Assembly (NCBI GenBank): GCA_937920635.1
Contig: CAKZUE010000089.1
Coordinates: 1-37,826 of the forward strand
Direction of reading: 5' to 3'
DNA from: an uncultured Bryobacteraceae bacterium
GTDB taxonomy: Bacteria; Acidobacteriota; Terriglobia; Bryobacterales; Bryobacteraceae
Length of the DNA: 37,826 nt
The notes under the pieces are model-generated. The model had not been told where the DNA came from and did no database searches. It saw nothing but the letters and a program-made list of their open reading frames with translations. Shown piece by piece: positions 8,245-16,627 of the stretch. How positions within the stretch are numbered: position 1 is the stretch's first letter; each line of letters begins with the position of its first letter. Made by a program: the position numbers and the translations under genes.

Positions 8245-9090
8245 ATGTCCCTCGCAAGGACGCTTCCCATCGTTGTTTGCACTCTCATGATCTCCGCCGC
8301 TCCGCGCATCCTCGTCCACGGTCACCGCGGCGCCCGCGCCGTGCTGCCGGAAAACACGCTGCCCGCCTTTGAATACGCCATCCGCGAAGGCGCCGACGTG
8401 CTCGAGCTGGACCTCTGGGTCACCGCCGACAACGTCCTCGTTGTCCATCACGATCCGCTGATCAACACCACCAACTGCACCGGTCCCGACGGCGAACGCA
8501 CGATCCGCAGGCTCACGCTCGAACAGGTGAAGCAGTGGGACTGCGGCGCGAAAAAGAACCCGGACTTTCCGCGGCAGGAGCCGCGCCCTGGCGCGCGCAT
8601 CCCCACGCTGGACGAAGTTCTCGCCCTCGCCCCGCGCGGCTCGTTCTGGTTCAACATCGAAATGAAGAGCCAGCCGGCGAAGCCGGAGCTCCAGCCGCCG
8701 CCTGAAGAGTACGTGAAGCTCGTTGCCGCCGCCATCCGGAAGCACAAGCTCGAGCAGCGTGTCATCGTGCAGTCGTTCGATTTCGCCCTGATGCGCGCCC
8801 TCCGCGCGGCGGCGCCCGAACTCCGCTGCGCCGCGCTCTACGCCGGACTGCCGCGCGACTTTACGGAGCTCTCCCGCGAAGCCGGCAACACGCCCATCGT
8901 CAGCCCGCACTATTCGCTCGTCACGCCGGAGCGGGTGAAGCAGGCGCATGACGCGGGCATTCAGGTCGTCCCCTGGACCGCCAACACGCCGGAGCTGTGG
9001 GACAAGCTGATCGCCGCCCAGGTGGACGCCATCATCACCGACGATCCCGGAGGGTTGATCGATCACCTGCGCGCGAAAGGGCTCCGCTGA
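8245..9090 (+). CDS. Secreted glycerophosphodiester phosphodiesterase
   Basis: Predicted 281-residue GDPD-family TIM barrel that hydrolyses glycerophosphodiesters to glycerol-3-phosphate and an alcohol. The N-terminus (MSLARTLPIVVCTLMISAA) is a short Sec signal, so the enzyme should act in the periplasm or outside. Family residues seen: HGHRGA with H27, PENT, the metal pair E54 and D56 in ELDLWVT, and the second histidine in VVHHDP. ATG 8245 was preferred over in-frame GTG 8239 because it suits both the signal and the -10 box just upstream. It heads a plus-strand run: hyuA-like is 17 bases downstream, then DUF6807 and bshA. A role in phosphate or phospholipid salvage is likely from the family. 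Confidence 0.9.
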   Translation: MSLARTLPIVVCTLMISAAPRILVHGHRGARAVLPENTLPAFEYAIREGADVLELDLWVTADNVLVVHHDPLINTTNCTGPDGERTIRRLTLEQVKQWDCGAKKNPDFPRQEPRPGARIPTLDEVLALAPRGSFWFNIEMKSQPAKPELQPPPEEYVKLVAAAIRKHKLEQRVIVQSFDFALMRALRAAAPELRCAALYAGLPRDFTELSREAGNTPIVSPHYSLVTPERVKQAHDAGIQVVPWTANTPELWDKLIAAQVDAIITDDPGGLIDHLRAKGLR

Positions 9091-9107
9091 CGTAAGCTCG
9101 ATCAGGA

Positions 9108-11021
9108 ATGCGCATCGGCGTCGACACCGGCGGCACGTTCACTGACTTCGTCATCCTGCGCGAAGACGGCACGCTGGAGTCGTTCAAGCTCCGCTCGAAC
9201 CCGGCGGCTCCGCATGATGTGATCCTCGCGGGACTCCGCCGCATCGCCGCGTCTGACGCAGCCGAAGTGATCCACGGCTCCACGGTGGCCACCAACGCGT
9301 TGTTGGAGCGCAAGGGCGCGCGCACGGCGTTCGTCACCACAACCGGGTTCGAGGATCTGCTGGAAATCGGCCGCCAGCACCGCGCCCGCCTCTATGACCT
9401 CGCACCCGGTCCCAGGCCGCTTCTCATCCCGCGCCGCCTCTGCTTTGGCGTCCACGAGCGGATCCTTCCCGATGGCGCCGTGGAGACTTCGCCTTCGCGC
9501 GATGAGCTGATCGAGCTCAAGCGCCGGCTCGAGCGCGCCGGGGCGGAAAGCGTCGCCATCTGCTGCCTGCACAGCTACCGCAACGCGGCGCATGAACAGC
9601 GCATCGCCCGGACCCTCGGCCACGGGTTTTTCCTGTCGGTTTCCAGCGAGGTCTCGCCGGAATTCCGCGAGTTCGAGCGGGCTTCCACCACCGCGCTGAA
9701 CGCTTATGTCGGCCCGCTGATGAGCCGCTACCTGCGGGCGCTCGAGCGCCGCGCCCGCACGCAGCTCTGGATCATGCAGTCCAACGGCGGGCTGTTGACC
9801 GCGAAGGAGGCGGGCCAGCAGGCGGTGCGCACGATCCTCTCCGGCCCGGCCGGCGGCGTGCGGGGCGCGGCCGGGGCGGCGCGCGCTTCCGGCTTCACGC
9901 GCATCATCGGTTTCGACATGGGAGGCACCTCCACCGACGTCAGCCTCTGCGACGGCGCGCCCCGGGAGACGGTCGAGGCCGCGCTCGGCGGCTTTCCCAT
10001 CCGCGTGCCGATGCTGGAAATCCACACGGTGGGGGCGGGCGGAGGCTCCATCGCGCGCGTTGACGCGGGCGGCCTGCTGCGCGTAGGTCCGGAGAGCGCG
10101 GGCGCCGATCCCGGCCCGGCCTGTTACGGCCGCGCCCTGCTGCCCACGGTGACAGACGCGCATGTGGCGCTGGGCCGCATCTCGGCCACGCAACTGGCAG
10201 GCGGCACGGTGCCGATCGATCCGGACCGCTCCCGCCGCGCCATCGCCTCCATCGCCCGCGCGCTTGGCCTGTCTCTGGAAGAAGCCGCGTCCGGCATCCT
10301 GCGCGTGGCCAACGCCGCCATGACGCGCGCCATTCGCGTGGTCAGCGTCGAGCGCGGCGTCGATCCCCGCGGCTTTGTCCTCGCCGCGTTCGGCGGTTGC
10401 GGCGGCCTGCACGCCTGCGAGCTGGCCTCCGCGCTGGGCATCGACACCGTCCTGGTACCCGGTTTCGCCGGCGCTCTCTCCGCGCTTGGCATGCTGATGG
10501 CGGACCGCGTCCGCGACTTCTCGGCCAGCGCTCTTCAGGCGGCTGACATCGAAGCGGTGTTCCGCCGGCTCGAAAAACGCGCGCTGGCCGGCTCGCCCGA
10601 TGCGCGCATCGAGCGCTCCGCCGACATGCGCTACCGCGGCCAGAGCTACGAACTGACAGTTGCCTGGAATCCCGGCAATCCCGAGACCGTCTTTCATGAG
10701 GCCCACCGGCAGCGCTACGGCTACGCCAATCCCGCCCGGCCCGTGGAAATCGTGCAGGCGCGCGTGCGCGCCGTCACGCCCGCCGTCCCGCCGGAGCTGC
10801 GCGCGCCGTCGGCCGGCGCCGGCCGGGGGATCGAGCGCAGGAAGGTGTATGTCGAAGACCGCTGGCGCGAGATCCCCGTGCTGCCGCGCGGCTCGGTCAG
10901 CCCGCGGTGGGCGGACGGTCCGGCGCTGATTCTCGACGCCGGCTCCACCACGCTTGTCCCGCCGCAGTGGCGCTTCCGCCGCGATCGCGCCGGCGCCATT
11001 GTGATTAACTGGAAGCGATGA
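9108..11021 (+). CDS. Hydantoinase/oxoprolinase A-type protein (orphan)
   Basis: Predicted 637-residue protein of the HyuA (N-methylhydantoinase A, oxoprolinase N-terminal) family, ATP-using hydrolases or carboxylase subunits with an actin/hexokinase-like fold. Seen: N-terminal MRIGVDTGGTFTDFVILRED phosphate loop, HGSTVATNALLERKGA at about 56-71, and the second loop GFDMGGTSTDV at about 268-278; the C-terminus has the usual GPALILDAGSTTLVPP block. Length is near the usual 650-700. A HyuB partner normally follows HyuA, but here the next gene is a DUF6807 protein overlapping by 4 bases (ATGA at 11018-11021). The substrate is therefore unknown: hydantoin, 5-oxoproline, acetone-carboxylase-like and acetophenone-carboxylase-like chemistry all use this subunit type. 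Confidence 0.85.
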   Translation: MRIGVDTGGTFTDFVILREDGTLESFKLRSNPAAPHDVILAGLRRIAASDAAEVIHGSTVATNALLERKGARTAFVTTTGFEDLLEIGRQHRARLYDLAPGPRPLLIPRRLCFGVHERILPDGAVETSPSRDELIELKRRLERAGAESVAICCLHSYRNAAHEQRIARTLGHGFFLSVSSEVSPEFREFERASTTALNAYVGPLMSRYLRALERRARTQLWIMQSNGGLLTAKEAGQQAVRTILSGPAGGVRGAAGAARASGFTRIIGFDMGGTSTDVSLCDGAPRETVEAALGGFPIRVPMLEIHTVGAGGGSIARVDAGGLLRVGPESAGADPGPACYGRALLPTVTDAHVALGRISATQLAGGTVPIDPDRSRRAIASIARALGLSLEEAASGILRVANAAMTRAIRVVSVERGVDPRGFVLAAFGGCGGLHACELASALGIDTVLVPGFAGALSALGMLMADRVRDFSASALQAADIEAVFRRLEKRALAGSPDARIERSADMRYRGQSYELTVAWNPGNPETVFHEAHRQRYGYANPARPVEIVQARVRAVTPAVPPELRAPSAGAGRGIERRKVYVEDRWREIPVLPRGSVSPRWADGPALILDAGSTTLVPPQWRFRRDRAGAIVINWKR

Positions 11022-11956
11022 AAGCCGCAGTATTCGCGCTCGCTCTCCTCTGCCTGCCGCTCTGCGCGCAGGTGCAGTTCCAGCAGGCTGCTGATCACAT
11101 CGACATCTCCATCGACGGCAAGCCCTTCGCGACCTTCCACTATGGCGAAGACGCCCCCAAGCCGTATCTGGCGCCCCTGCGCACCGCTGGCGGCATCGTG
11201 GTCACGCGCGGTTTCCCGATGGAAAAGATCGAAGGCGAAACGCGCGACCACCCGCATCACCGCGGCCTCTGGTTCACCCACGGCGACGTGAACCAGGTCG
11301 ACTTCTGGGCCAACGAGCCGGGCGGCAAAGGCCGCAAGGGCAAGGTCAAGCTCGAAAAGATCCTGTCTGTGAAGGGCGGCAAGAAGGAGGGCTCCATACG
11401 CGCCGCCTTCCTTTGGGTGGACGACGCCGGCGAGTCCCTGGTGCGGGAGACGCGCACCATGACCTTCTACTCCGATCCGGCTCTCCGTGTGCTCGACTTC
11501 GACGCCACGCTCACCGCCGTCAGGAAAGCCGTGTTCGGCGACACCAAGGAAGGCTTCTTCGCCATCCGCCTGCGTGACGCCATGCGGGAGCGCGGCGGCA
11601 CGGGGCGCATGATCAACGCTGAAGGCAAGTCCGGCATGCGGGAGGTGTGGGGCAAGGCCTCCCCGTGGGTGGACTACAGCGGCACGCTCGACGGCGAAAA
11701 GCTTGGCGTCGCCATTCTCGACCACCCGAAGAGCTTCCGCCACCCCACCTACTGGCACGCCCGCGATTACGGCCTGTTTGCGGCCAACGCCTTCGGGCTG
11801 CATGACTTTTTCAACGACAAAACAAAGGACGGCAGCCACGCCCTGGAGCCCGGCCAAAGCATCCGCTTCATCTACCGCGTCATCATCCACCCCGGCGACA
11901 CCGAATCGGCCGGCATCGCGAAGCACTTTGCCGAGTTCTCCAGGAAGAAGTTCTGA
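11018..11956 (+). CDS. Secreted DUF6807 (PmoA-like) family protein
   Basis: Predicted 312-residue exported protein. MKAAVFALALLCLPLCAQ is a clear Sec signal ending in C-A-Q, with cleavage probably after Ala17. The mature part carries the family histidine-rich block HPHHRGLWFTHGDVN at about 76-90 and later HPTYWHARDYGLFAANAFG. Databases often label this family 'PmoA' after a methane monooxygenase subunit, but the match to that enzyme is in name only as far as I know; the function is uncharacterised. Homologues are frequent in Acidobacteria, Planctomycetes and Bacteroidetes next to sugar genes, so a carbohydrate-related role is a guess. Its start overlaps the hyuA-like stop, and its own stop overlaps the bshA start by one base. 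Confidence 0.75.
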   Translation: MKAAVFALALLCLPLCAQVQFQQAADHIDISIDGKPFATFHYGEDAPKPYLAPLRTAGGIVVTRGFPMEKIEGETRDHPHHRGLWFTHGDVNQVDFWANEPGGKGRKGKVKLEKILSVKGGKKEGSIRAAFLWVDDAGESLVRETRTMTFYSDPALRVLDFDATLTAVRKAVFGDTKEGFFAIRLRDAMRERGGTGRMINAEGKSGMREVWGKASPWVDYSGTLDGEKLGVAILDHPKSFRHPTYWHARDYGLFAANAFGLHDFFNDKTKDGSHALEPGQSIRFIYRVIIHPGDTESAGIAKHFAEFSRKKF

Positions 11957-13086
11957 TGAGCGCTCCTTCCGCCCGCCCGCTGCGGATCGGCATCACCTGC
12001 TATCCCACCTACGGGGGCTCGGGCATTGTCGCTACCGAGCTGGGCATGGAGCTCGCCGTCCGCGGGTACCAGGTGCATTTCATCACCTACGCCAACCCGA
12101 TCCGCCTGGATCCGGAGCTGCCGCGCATCTTTTATCACGAAGTCGAAGTCGCCACGTATCCGCTTTTCCAGTACCCGCCGTACGATCTCGCGCTGGCGTC
12201 GCGCATGGTCGAAGTGGCTGAGTGGCAACAGCTCGACCTGCTCCACGTGCACTACGCTGTGCCGCACGCCACCGCGGCTTTCCTGGCCCGGTCCATGCTG
12301 GGCGAAAAGCGGCGGCTGCCGTTTGTCACCACGCTCCACGGCACCGACATCACGCTGATCGGGAGTGACAAGTCCTACCTGCCGGTGACGCGGTTTTCGA
12401 TCGAAGAATCCGACGGCGTCACCGCCATCAGCGAATACCTCCGCCGCCAGACCTACGAATCCGTCGGCGTGCGCAAGGACATCCGCGTCATCCATAACTT
12501 CGTCAACTGCAACCTGTACCGCGTGCCCCGCCAGCCGCACGAAGGCCGTCCGCGGCTGCTGCACATCTCCAACTTCAGGCCCGTCAAGCGCGCCCCGGAT
12601 TGCGTCCGCATTCTCGCGCGCGTCCGCGAATCCGTCGATTGCGAACTATGGATGGCCGGCGACGGACCGGACCGCAGCGCTGCCGAACGGCTCGCCTTCG
12701 AACTGGGCGTGCATGAACACGTCCGCTTCCTCGGCAAGCAGGACCACATCGAGCGGCTCATCCCGCAATGCGACGTCCTGTTGCTGCCGTCAGAGATGGA
12801 ATCATTTGGCCTGGCGGCGCTGGAAGCCATGGCCTGCGGCGTCGTGCCCGTGGCCACCCGGGTCGGCGGGCTGCCCGAGCTGATCACACACGGCAGGGAC
12901 GGATTTCTGGAAGAAGCGGGCGACACGGACGCGCAGGCGGCGCGCGCCGTCGAACTGCTCCAGGACCGCGATCTCTACAACCGCATGCGCTGGGCCGCCC
13001 GCACGACCGCCGAAGAGCGCTTCTGCACCTCGATGATCATCCCGCAATACGAGGCGTTCTACCGCGAAGTGATCGAAGCGGCCTGA
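11956..13086 (+). CDS. bshA: N-acetyl-alpha-D-glucosaminyl L-malate synthase BshA
   Basis: Predicted 376-residue GT4 (GT-B fold) glycosyltransferase that joins GlcNAc from UDP-GlcNAc to L-malate, the first step of bacillithiol synthesis. Characteristic pieces: GITCYPTYGGSGIVATELG at the N-terminus, HVHYAVPHATAA, TLHGTDITLIGSD, NFVNCNLYR, SNFRPVKR and the EX7E motif in ESFGLAALEAMACGVVP. Length and motif order fit BshA better than generic GT4 enzymes. Start and preceding stop share one base (TGATG), so it is translated from the same mRNA as the DUF6807 gene. BshB and BshC are not in the window. A bidirectional hairpin follows. Only a close GT4 relative with another acceptor is a realistic alternative. 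Confidence 0.9.
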   Translation: MSAPSARPLRIGITCYPTYGGSGIVATELGMELAVRGYQVHFITYANPIRLDPELPRIFYHEVEVATYPLFQYPPYDLALASRMVEVAEWQQLDLLHVHYAVPHATAAFLARSMLGEKRRLPFVTTLHGTDITLIGSDKSYLPVTRFSIEESDGVTAISEYLRRQTYESVGVRKDIRVIHNFVNCNLYRVPRQPHEGRPRLLHISNFRPVKRAPDCVRILARVRESVDCELWMAGDGPDRSAAERLAFELGVHEHVRFLGKQDHIERLIPQCDVLLLPSEMESFGLAALEAMACGVVPVATRVGGLPELITHGRDGFLEEAGDTDAQAARAVELLQDRDLYNRMRWAARTTAEERFCTSMIIPQYEAFYREVIEAA

Positions 13087-13095
13087 GAATACAAC

Positions 13096-13126
13096 GGCCC
13101 GCCCCCGCGTCAGGCGGAGGCGGGCC
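13096..13126. terminator. Hairpin terminator between convergent bshA and rpoD
   Basis: A 13-base arm at 13096-13108 (GGCCCGCCCCCGC) pairs with 13114-13126 (GCGGAGGCGGGCC) across a 5-base loop, with a single non-Watson-Crick position that becomes a U-G pair in the rpoD-strand RNA. After the stem on the minus strand comes GTTGTATTCTC, a weak T-rich tract; on the plus strand no T run follows. It probably serves rpoD best and may also stop bshA transcripts. Confidence 0.7.
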
Positions 13127-13146
13127 GGAATGTCGCTGGCCTGGTG

Positions 13147-14673
13147 TCAGCGCGCCGCCAGCAGCGCGCGCAGGTGGCGCGCCCGCTCGGGCGAGCGCAA
13201 CTGGCGCAACGCCTTGGCTTCGATCTGACGGATCCGCTCGCGGGTGACGTCGAACTGCTGGCCGATCTCCTCGAGCGTGTGCTCGCGCTCGCAGCCGATG
13301 CCGAACCGCAGCCGGATCACCTTCTCTTCCTTGGGCGACAGCGTCTTCAGAATCGCCGCCGTCTCCTCGCGGATGTTGGAGTCGATCACCGTGTCGACCG
13401 GCGAGCCCACCCAGCGGTCTTCGATCAGGTCGCCAAGCGCCGATTCGCCGTCGCGGCCCACGGGCGTTTCCAGCGAAACGGGGTCGCGCGAGATCGTCTT
13501 CAGCTTCTGGACCTTCTCCACCGGGATGTCCATCCGGCGGCTGATCTCCTCGTTGGTCGGGGTGCGGCCCAGTTCCTTCTCCAGCTCGCGCGTGGCGCGC
13601 AGGAACTTGTTCATCGACTCGTTCATGTGCACCGGGATGCGGATGGTGCGCGACTGGTCGGCGATGGCTCGCGTGATCGCCTGCCGGATCCACCACGTGG
13701 CGTAAGTCGAGAACTTGTAGCCGCGGCGGTATTCGAATTTGTCCGCCGCCCGCATCAGCCCGATGTTGCCTTCCTGGATCAGGTCCAGCAGGTGCAGGCC
13801 GCGGTTGACGTACTTCTTGGCCACGGAAACCACCAGGCGGAGGTTGGCCTCCACCAGGTCTTTCTTGGCGCGCTCGGCCTCCTGCTCGCCCTGCCGGATG
13901 TCGGCCAGCGACTTCTTCAGTTCGGCATGCGTGGCGCCGGCCTGCATCTCCCGGCGCTTGATTTCCCGTTTGATCTCCCGGATGCGCGCCTGGTTGGCCG
14001 CGCGGTTCGACTCCAGTTGCACGAGCTCGGCATCCAGTTGGTTCAGCTCCTCCACGGCCTCTTCTATGGCCGTCGAGAACTGCCGCCACCGGGAGGGCAG
14101 CCACGGCAGGCTGCGGATGGCGCGCGAGGTTTCCACGCGAGCCCGGTAATACTTCCACAGCGCCTTCTTCTGCGCTTTCTTGTTGGCTGCCGGCCCTGCC
14201 GCCATCTTCTCGCGGAGCTGCTCCTGCTTGCGGAACAGCGCGACGAAGCTCTCGAACTGCTCCCTGAGTTCCCGCAGCCGCCTCTCATGGGCGGGCGTAC
14301 CTTCTTCCACCTCGCCCAGGTCGACCAGCGACTCCGGATTCAGTTCGCCGGCGCGCACCCGTTCGGCCAGTTCCAGAACCTGATGCTGAACCAGCAGCGA
14401 ACGGCTGGCCGCCTTCTGCATCCGGAGCTTGCCCTGCTCCATCCGGCGCGCCAGCGTGACTTCACCCTCCCGCGTCAGCAGCGGGACCGCGCCCATTTCG
14501 CGCAAATACACGCGAACCGGGTCGTCGGTGTAAATCGATTCCTCCACCGGCTGCGCGGCGGCGAATTCGTCTTCCTGGACGTCCCCGGGATGAAAGAAAT
14601 TGGTTTCCTCGTCGAACGGCAGACCGAGCGTCTCGGCCGCATCCGTCAGGAATTGATCTTCAAAGTGATCCAC
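13147..14673 (-). CDS. rpoD: RNA polymerase primary sigma factor (sigma-70)
   Basis: Predicted 508-residue housekeeping sigma factor. Region 1.2 starts near residue 50 ([20 protein letters not shown]); then a charged non-conserved segment of about 180 residues; region 2 reads [40 protein letters not shown] and [20 protein letters not shown]; region 3 [17 protein letters not shown]; region 4 [16 protein letters not shown] and the helix-turn-helix [20 protein letters not shown]. Only about 50 residues precede region 1.2, so a full region 1.1 is missing or very short. I prefer GTG 14673 because GGAGG (minus strand, 14688-14684) is 10 bases ahead; the in-frame TTG at 14682 is only 1 base from it. 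The leader is long and structured. Confidence 0.93.
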   Translation of the reverse strand: MDHFEDQFLTDAAETLGLPFDEETNFFHPGDVQEDEFAAAQPVEESIYTDDPVRVYLREMGAVPLLTREGEVTLARRMEQGKLRMQKAASRSLLVQHQVLELAERVRAGELNPESLVDLGEVEEGTPAHERRLRELREQFESFVALFRKQEQLREKMAAGPAANKKAQKKALWKYYRARVETSRAIRSLPWLPSRWRQFSTAIEEAVEELNQLDAELVQLESNRAANQARIREIKREIKRREMQAGATHAELKKSLADIRQGEQEAERAKKDLVEANLRLVVSVAKKYVNRGLHLLDLIQEGNIGLMRAADKFEYRRGYKFSTYATWWIRQAITRAIADQSRTIRIPVHMNESMNKFLRATRELEKELGRTPTNEEISRRMDIPVEKVQKLKTISRDPVSLETPVGRDGESALGDLIEDRWVGSPVDTVIDSNIREETAAILKTLSPKEEKVIRLRFGIGCEREHTLEEIGQQFDVTRERIRQIEAKALRQLRSPERARHLRALLAAR

Positions 14674-14955
14674 TGGCTGCAAACCTCCAGGTCCGAACAG
14701 CCGGCTGCGCCCGCGCAGCCACTGCCCGGCACCAATCCTAATGCCAACTGCTCTCGATAGAGCTTGCGACTGCCCGCTGCGTCCGCCGCGAAAAGCCCTG
14801 CGCGCGCGCCGCGGCGTCCGAGCCCTGTTTCACCGGCTCAATCCTGAGTCCTGCGTCTGCATAGCTCCGCCCTGCTGCTTTTCCTTGAGGGCACAAACTG
14901 CCTCTCTGGTTTCGGGTTGGTCATACCGGCGGCGGATGGGAAGACGCGCCCACTC
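14674..14955 (-). promoter_or_regulatory. Long structured 5' leader of rpoD
   Basis: From the predicted promoter the rpoD mRNA would have a leader of about 275 bases without a supported gene. It contains a perfect 7-base stem with a 4-base loop at 14703-14709/14714-14720 (GGCTGCG/CGCAGCC), some 30 bases before the start codon, and another 7-base stem with a larger loop at 14784-14790/14810-14816 (CGCCGCG/CGCGGCG). Neither is followed by a T run. The ribosome binding site lies just downstream of the first stem. Confidence 0.4.
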
Positions 14956-14984
14956 AGGATACCACAAAATTGCGATCTTGTTAA
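14956..14984 (-). promoter_or_regulatory. Putative sigma-70 promoter of rpoD
   Basis: On the minus strand TTAACA (14984-14979) and TATCCT (14961-14956) are exactly 17 bases apart, with an AT-rich spacer containing ATTTTG. The -35 box has one mismatch and the -10 box two. This is the best-spaced promoter seen in the window. The start point would be near 14949. The rest of the nrdR-rpoD gap (14985-15069) holds only a weak 5-base stem at 15002-15015. Confidence 0.55.
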
Positions 14985-15069
14985 GCTCCCAATTTGTTGG
15001 ATGCCGCAGACGGCAGATCGTTACACCTTCCTCCCGACAAGTTGCCCCGGCGATGCCACCCGTGTCGAT

Positions 15070-15531
15070 TCAGCTACGCTTCTTTCGAATCAAGTCCTTG
15101 ATTTCACTAAGGAAAGCTTCCACGTCCTGAAAGTCCCGATACACCGACGCGAACCGCACATAGGCAATCTTGTCCAGCGCCAGCAGCCGCCGCGTCAGGT
15201 GTTCTCCTATTTCTGAAGTAGTCATCTCCCGATCCGGTCGGTCCACCAGCATCCCCTCCACCTCGTCCACCAGCTCCGCCAGAGTCGACATCGGAATCGG
15301 ACGCTTCTCGCAGGCTTTCAACAACCCATTGAGTACCTTTTGGCGGTCGAATTTCTCTCTGCGGCCGTCTTTCTTCACCACCATGTACGGGACTTCGTCA
15401 ATTCTTTCATATGTAGTAAAGCGGCGGCCGCACTGGAGACACTCGCGCCTGCGGCGGATGACGTCGCCTTCCTTGCTCTCCCGCGAATCAATGACGCGGT
15501 CTTCCTTGAATCCGCAAAATGGACAGTTCAT
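15070..15531 (-). CDS. nrdR: Transcriptional repressor NrdR
   Basis: Predicted 153-residue repressor of ribonucleotide reductase genes. It has the N-terminal zinc ribbon MNCPFCGFKEDRVIDSRES with C3 and C6, the second pair C31 and C34 in CLQCGRRFTTYE, then the ATP-cone from about 49 to 139, which senses ATP/dATP. Length is standard. ATG 15531 overlaps the stop of the upstream membrane-protein gene by 4 bases (ATGA), so the two are translationally coupled. No nrd structural genes or obvious NrdR boxes are in the window, so its targets lie elsewhere. Confidence 0.97.
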   Translation of the reverse strand: MNCPFCGFKEDRVIDSRESKEGDVIRRRRECLQCGRRFTTYERIDEVPYMVVKKDGRREKFDRQKVLNGLLKACEKRPIPMSTLAELVDEVEGMLVDRPDREMTTSEIGEHLTRRLLALDKIAYVRFASVYRDFQDVEAFLSEIKDLIRKKRS

Positions 15532-16604
15532 GACACCGCCTCGGTCTCCAGATGGGTCAGTTGGCGCCACCGCAATCCCTCGCGAACCGCCAGCACCGCG
15601 CCCATGGGGACGGCGCCCGCCACGGCGATCACCCAGTTCAGCAGCGCCAGGCTGGTGGCGGTTTCCAGGGGGATGCGGAACAACTCGGTGGTGACAAGGA
15701 TCGATGCCACCTGGAAGCCGCCTCCCAGCCCCGGCACCTGAACCACGCTGCCGATGGCGACAAACCCGATGTAGGCCAGCACCTGGCTGGGCGCGAGTCC
15801 GGCGGTCTCCGGGAAGGCGCGGAACATCAGGTGGAAACAGGCGTAGATGATGGCCCATTCCACCACGCTCCACCACAGCAGGCGGGCAATGGCGCCGCCC
15901 GAGCGGGCCGCCCGCAACCCCTCCAGGGCGGACCGCACCAGCCCGGCGGCGCGTTCCTGATGGTGCTGCTTCAGAAACCCGAGCGCGTCGATGATGCGGT
16001 GTTCGAACCTGGGCGCCCAGTGCTGGAGCACAACAAGCGCGCCCAGGCACAGCGAACCGGTGATGCCGATGATCCACCCCCCCTGGGCCACCAGCCACCG
16101 CAACTCCGGGCCCGCCGAGGGGTGGATCCGGATCGAGGAGGCAAGGGCGTAGCCAAAGAACGCCAGGATCAGCAGCGTATCGTAGATCCGCTCCAGCACC
16201 AGGGCCGCGATCTGCGAGGGGAAAGAGGCGCCGGTGGAGCGGGCGATGAGCCACGGACGGACGAGTTCTCCGGCCCGTCCGAACAGGTACACGGCCGAGA
16301 AGCCCACGATGGTGCCTGACAGCACGTCGCGATAGCGCGCCTCCGGCGCCAGCGGGCGCAGCATCACCATCCAGCGGACCGTCCGCCCCGCATAAGACAA
16401 CAAACCCACGGCCCAGGCCGCGGCCATCCAGCCCCAATGCACCGTCCTGAAAGAAGAGGCGAATTCGGCCGCGTCGAACCCCGTCTGGCGGCCCCGCCAG
16501 ATAAGGAAACCCACCGCGGCCAGCAGCACCAGCGATGAGATCCAGAAGCCGCGGGCCAGGGGGCGGCGCGGCTTGCTGGAGAGGTTGGGCGGCGTATCCT
16601 GCAC
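15528..16604 (-). CDS. UPF0104/LPG-synthase-like integral membrane protein
   Basis: Predicted 358-residue polytopic membrane protein (GTG start) of the UPF0104 family, the flippase-like N-terminal domain also found in lysylphosphatidylglycerol synthase. Hydrophobic segments recur throughout, starting with WISSLVLLAAVGFLIW. Family-type pieces are GTIVGFSAVYLFGRAGELVR and VVQVPGLGGGFQVASILVTT. There is no C-terminal aminoacyl-transfer domain, so it is not a complete LPG synthase. Stand-alone members are thought to move lipids or glycolipids across the membrane; that is inference here. It overlaps nrdR by 4 bases. A perfect 11-base inverted repeat lies 24 bases upstream of the start codon. Confidence 0.85.
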   Translation of the reverse strand: MQDTPPNLSSKPRRPLARGFWISSLVLLAAVGFLIWRGRQTGFDAAEFASSFRTVHWGWMAAAWAVGLLSYAGRTVRWMVMLRPLAPEARYRDVLSGTIVGFSAVYLFGRAGELVRPWLIARSTGASFPSQIAALVLERIYDTLLILAFFGYALASSIRIHPSAGPELRWLVAQGGWIIGITGSLCLGALVVLQHWAPRFEHRIIDALGFLKQHHQERAAGLVRSALEGLRAARSGGAIARLLWWSVVEWAIIYACFHLMFRAFPETAGLAPSQVLAYIGFVAIGSVVQVPGLGGGFQVASILVTTELFRIPLETATSLALLNWVIAVAGAVPMGAVLAVREGLRWRQLTHLETEAVS

Positions 16605-16627
16605 GTCGGACCGTTCCCGGCGAGGAA

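Noticed and set aside
6504-8372. 622-codon plus-strand open frame across the isomerase and oxidoreductase genes
   Set aside because: It covers two well-supported minus-strand genes and shows no domain.
9102-10706. 534-codon minus-strand open frame opposite the hyuA-like gene
   Set aside because: Shadow of a gene with clear HyuA motifs; no recognisable product.
13144-14760. 538-codon plus-strand open frame opposite rpoD
   Set aside because: Featureless Leu/Arg/Gln-rich translation; the minus strand is unmistakably sigma-70.
15002-15015. Stem TGCCG-CAGA-CGGCA as an nrdR terminator
   Set aside because: Only five base pairs and no T run on either strand.
14741-15216. Two short plus-strand open frames in the rpoD-nrdR gap
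   Set aside because: They run into nrdR antisense, lack ribosome binding sites and read as random sequence; I treat the region as leader and promoter.
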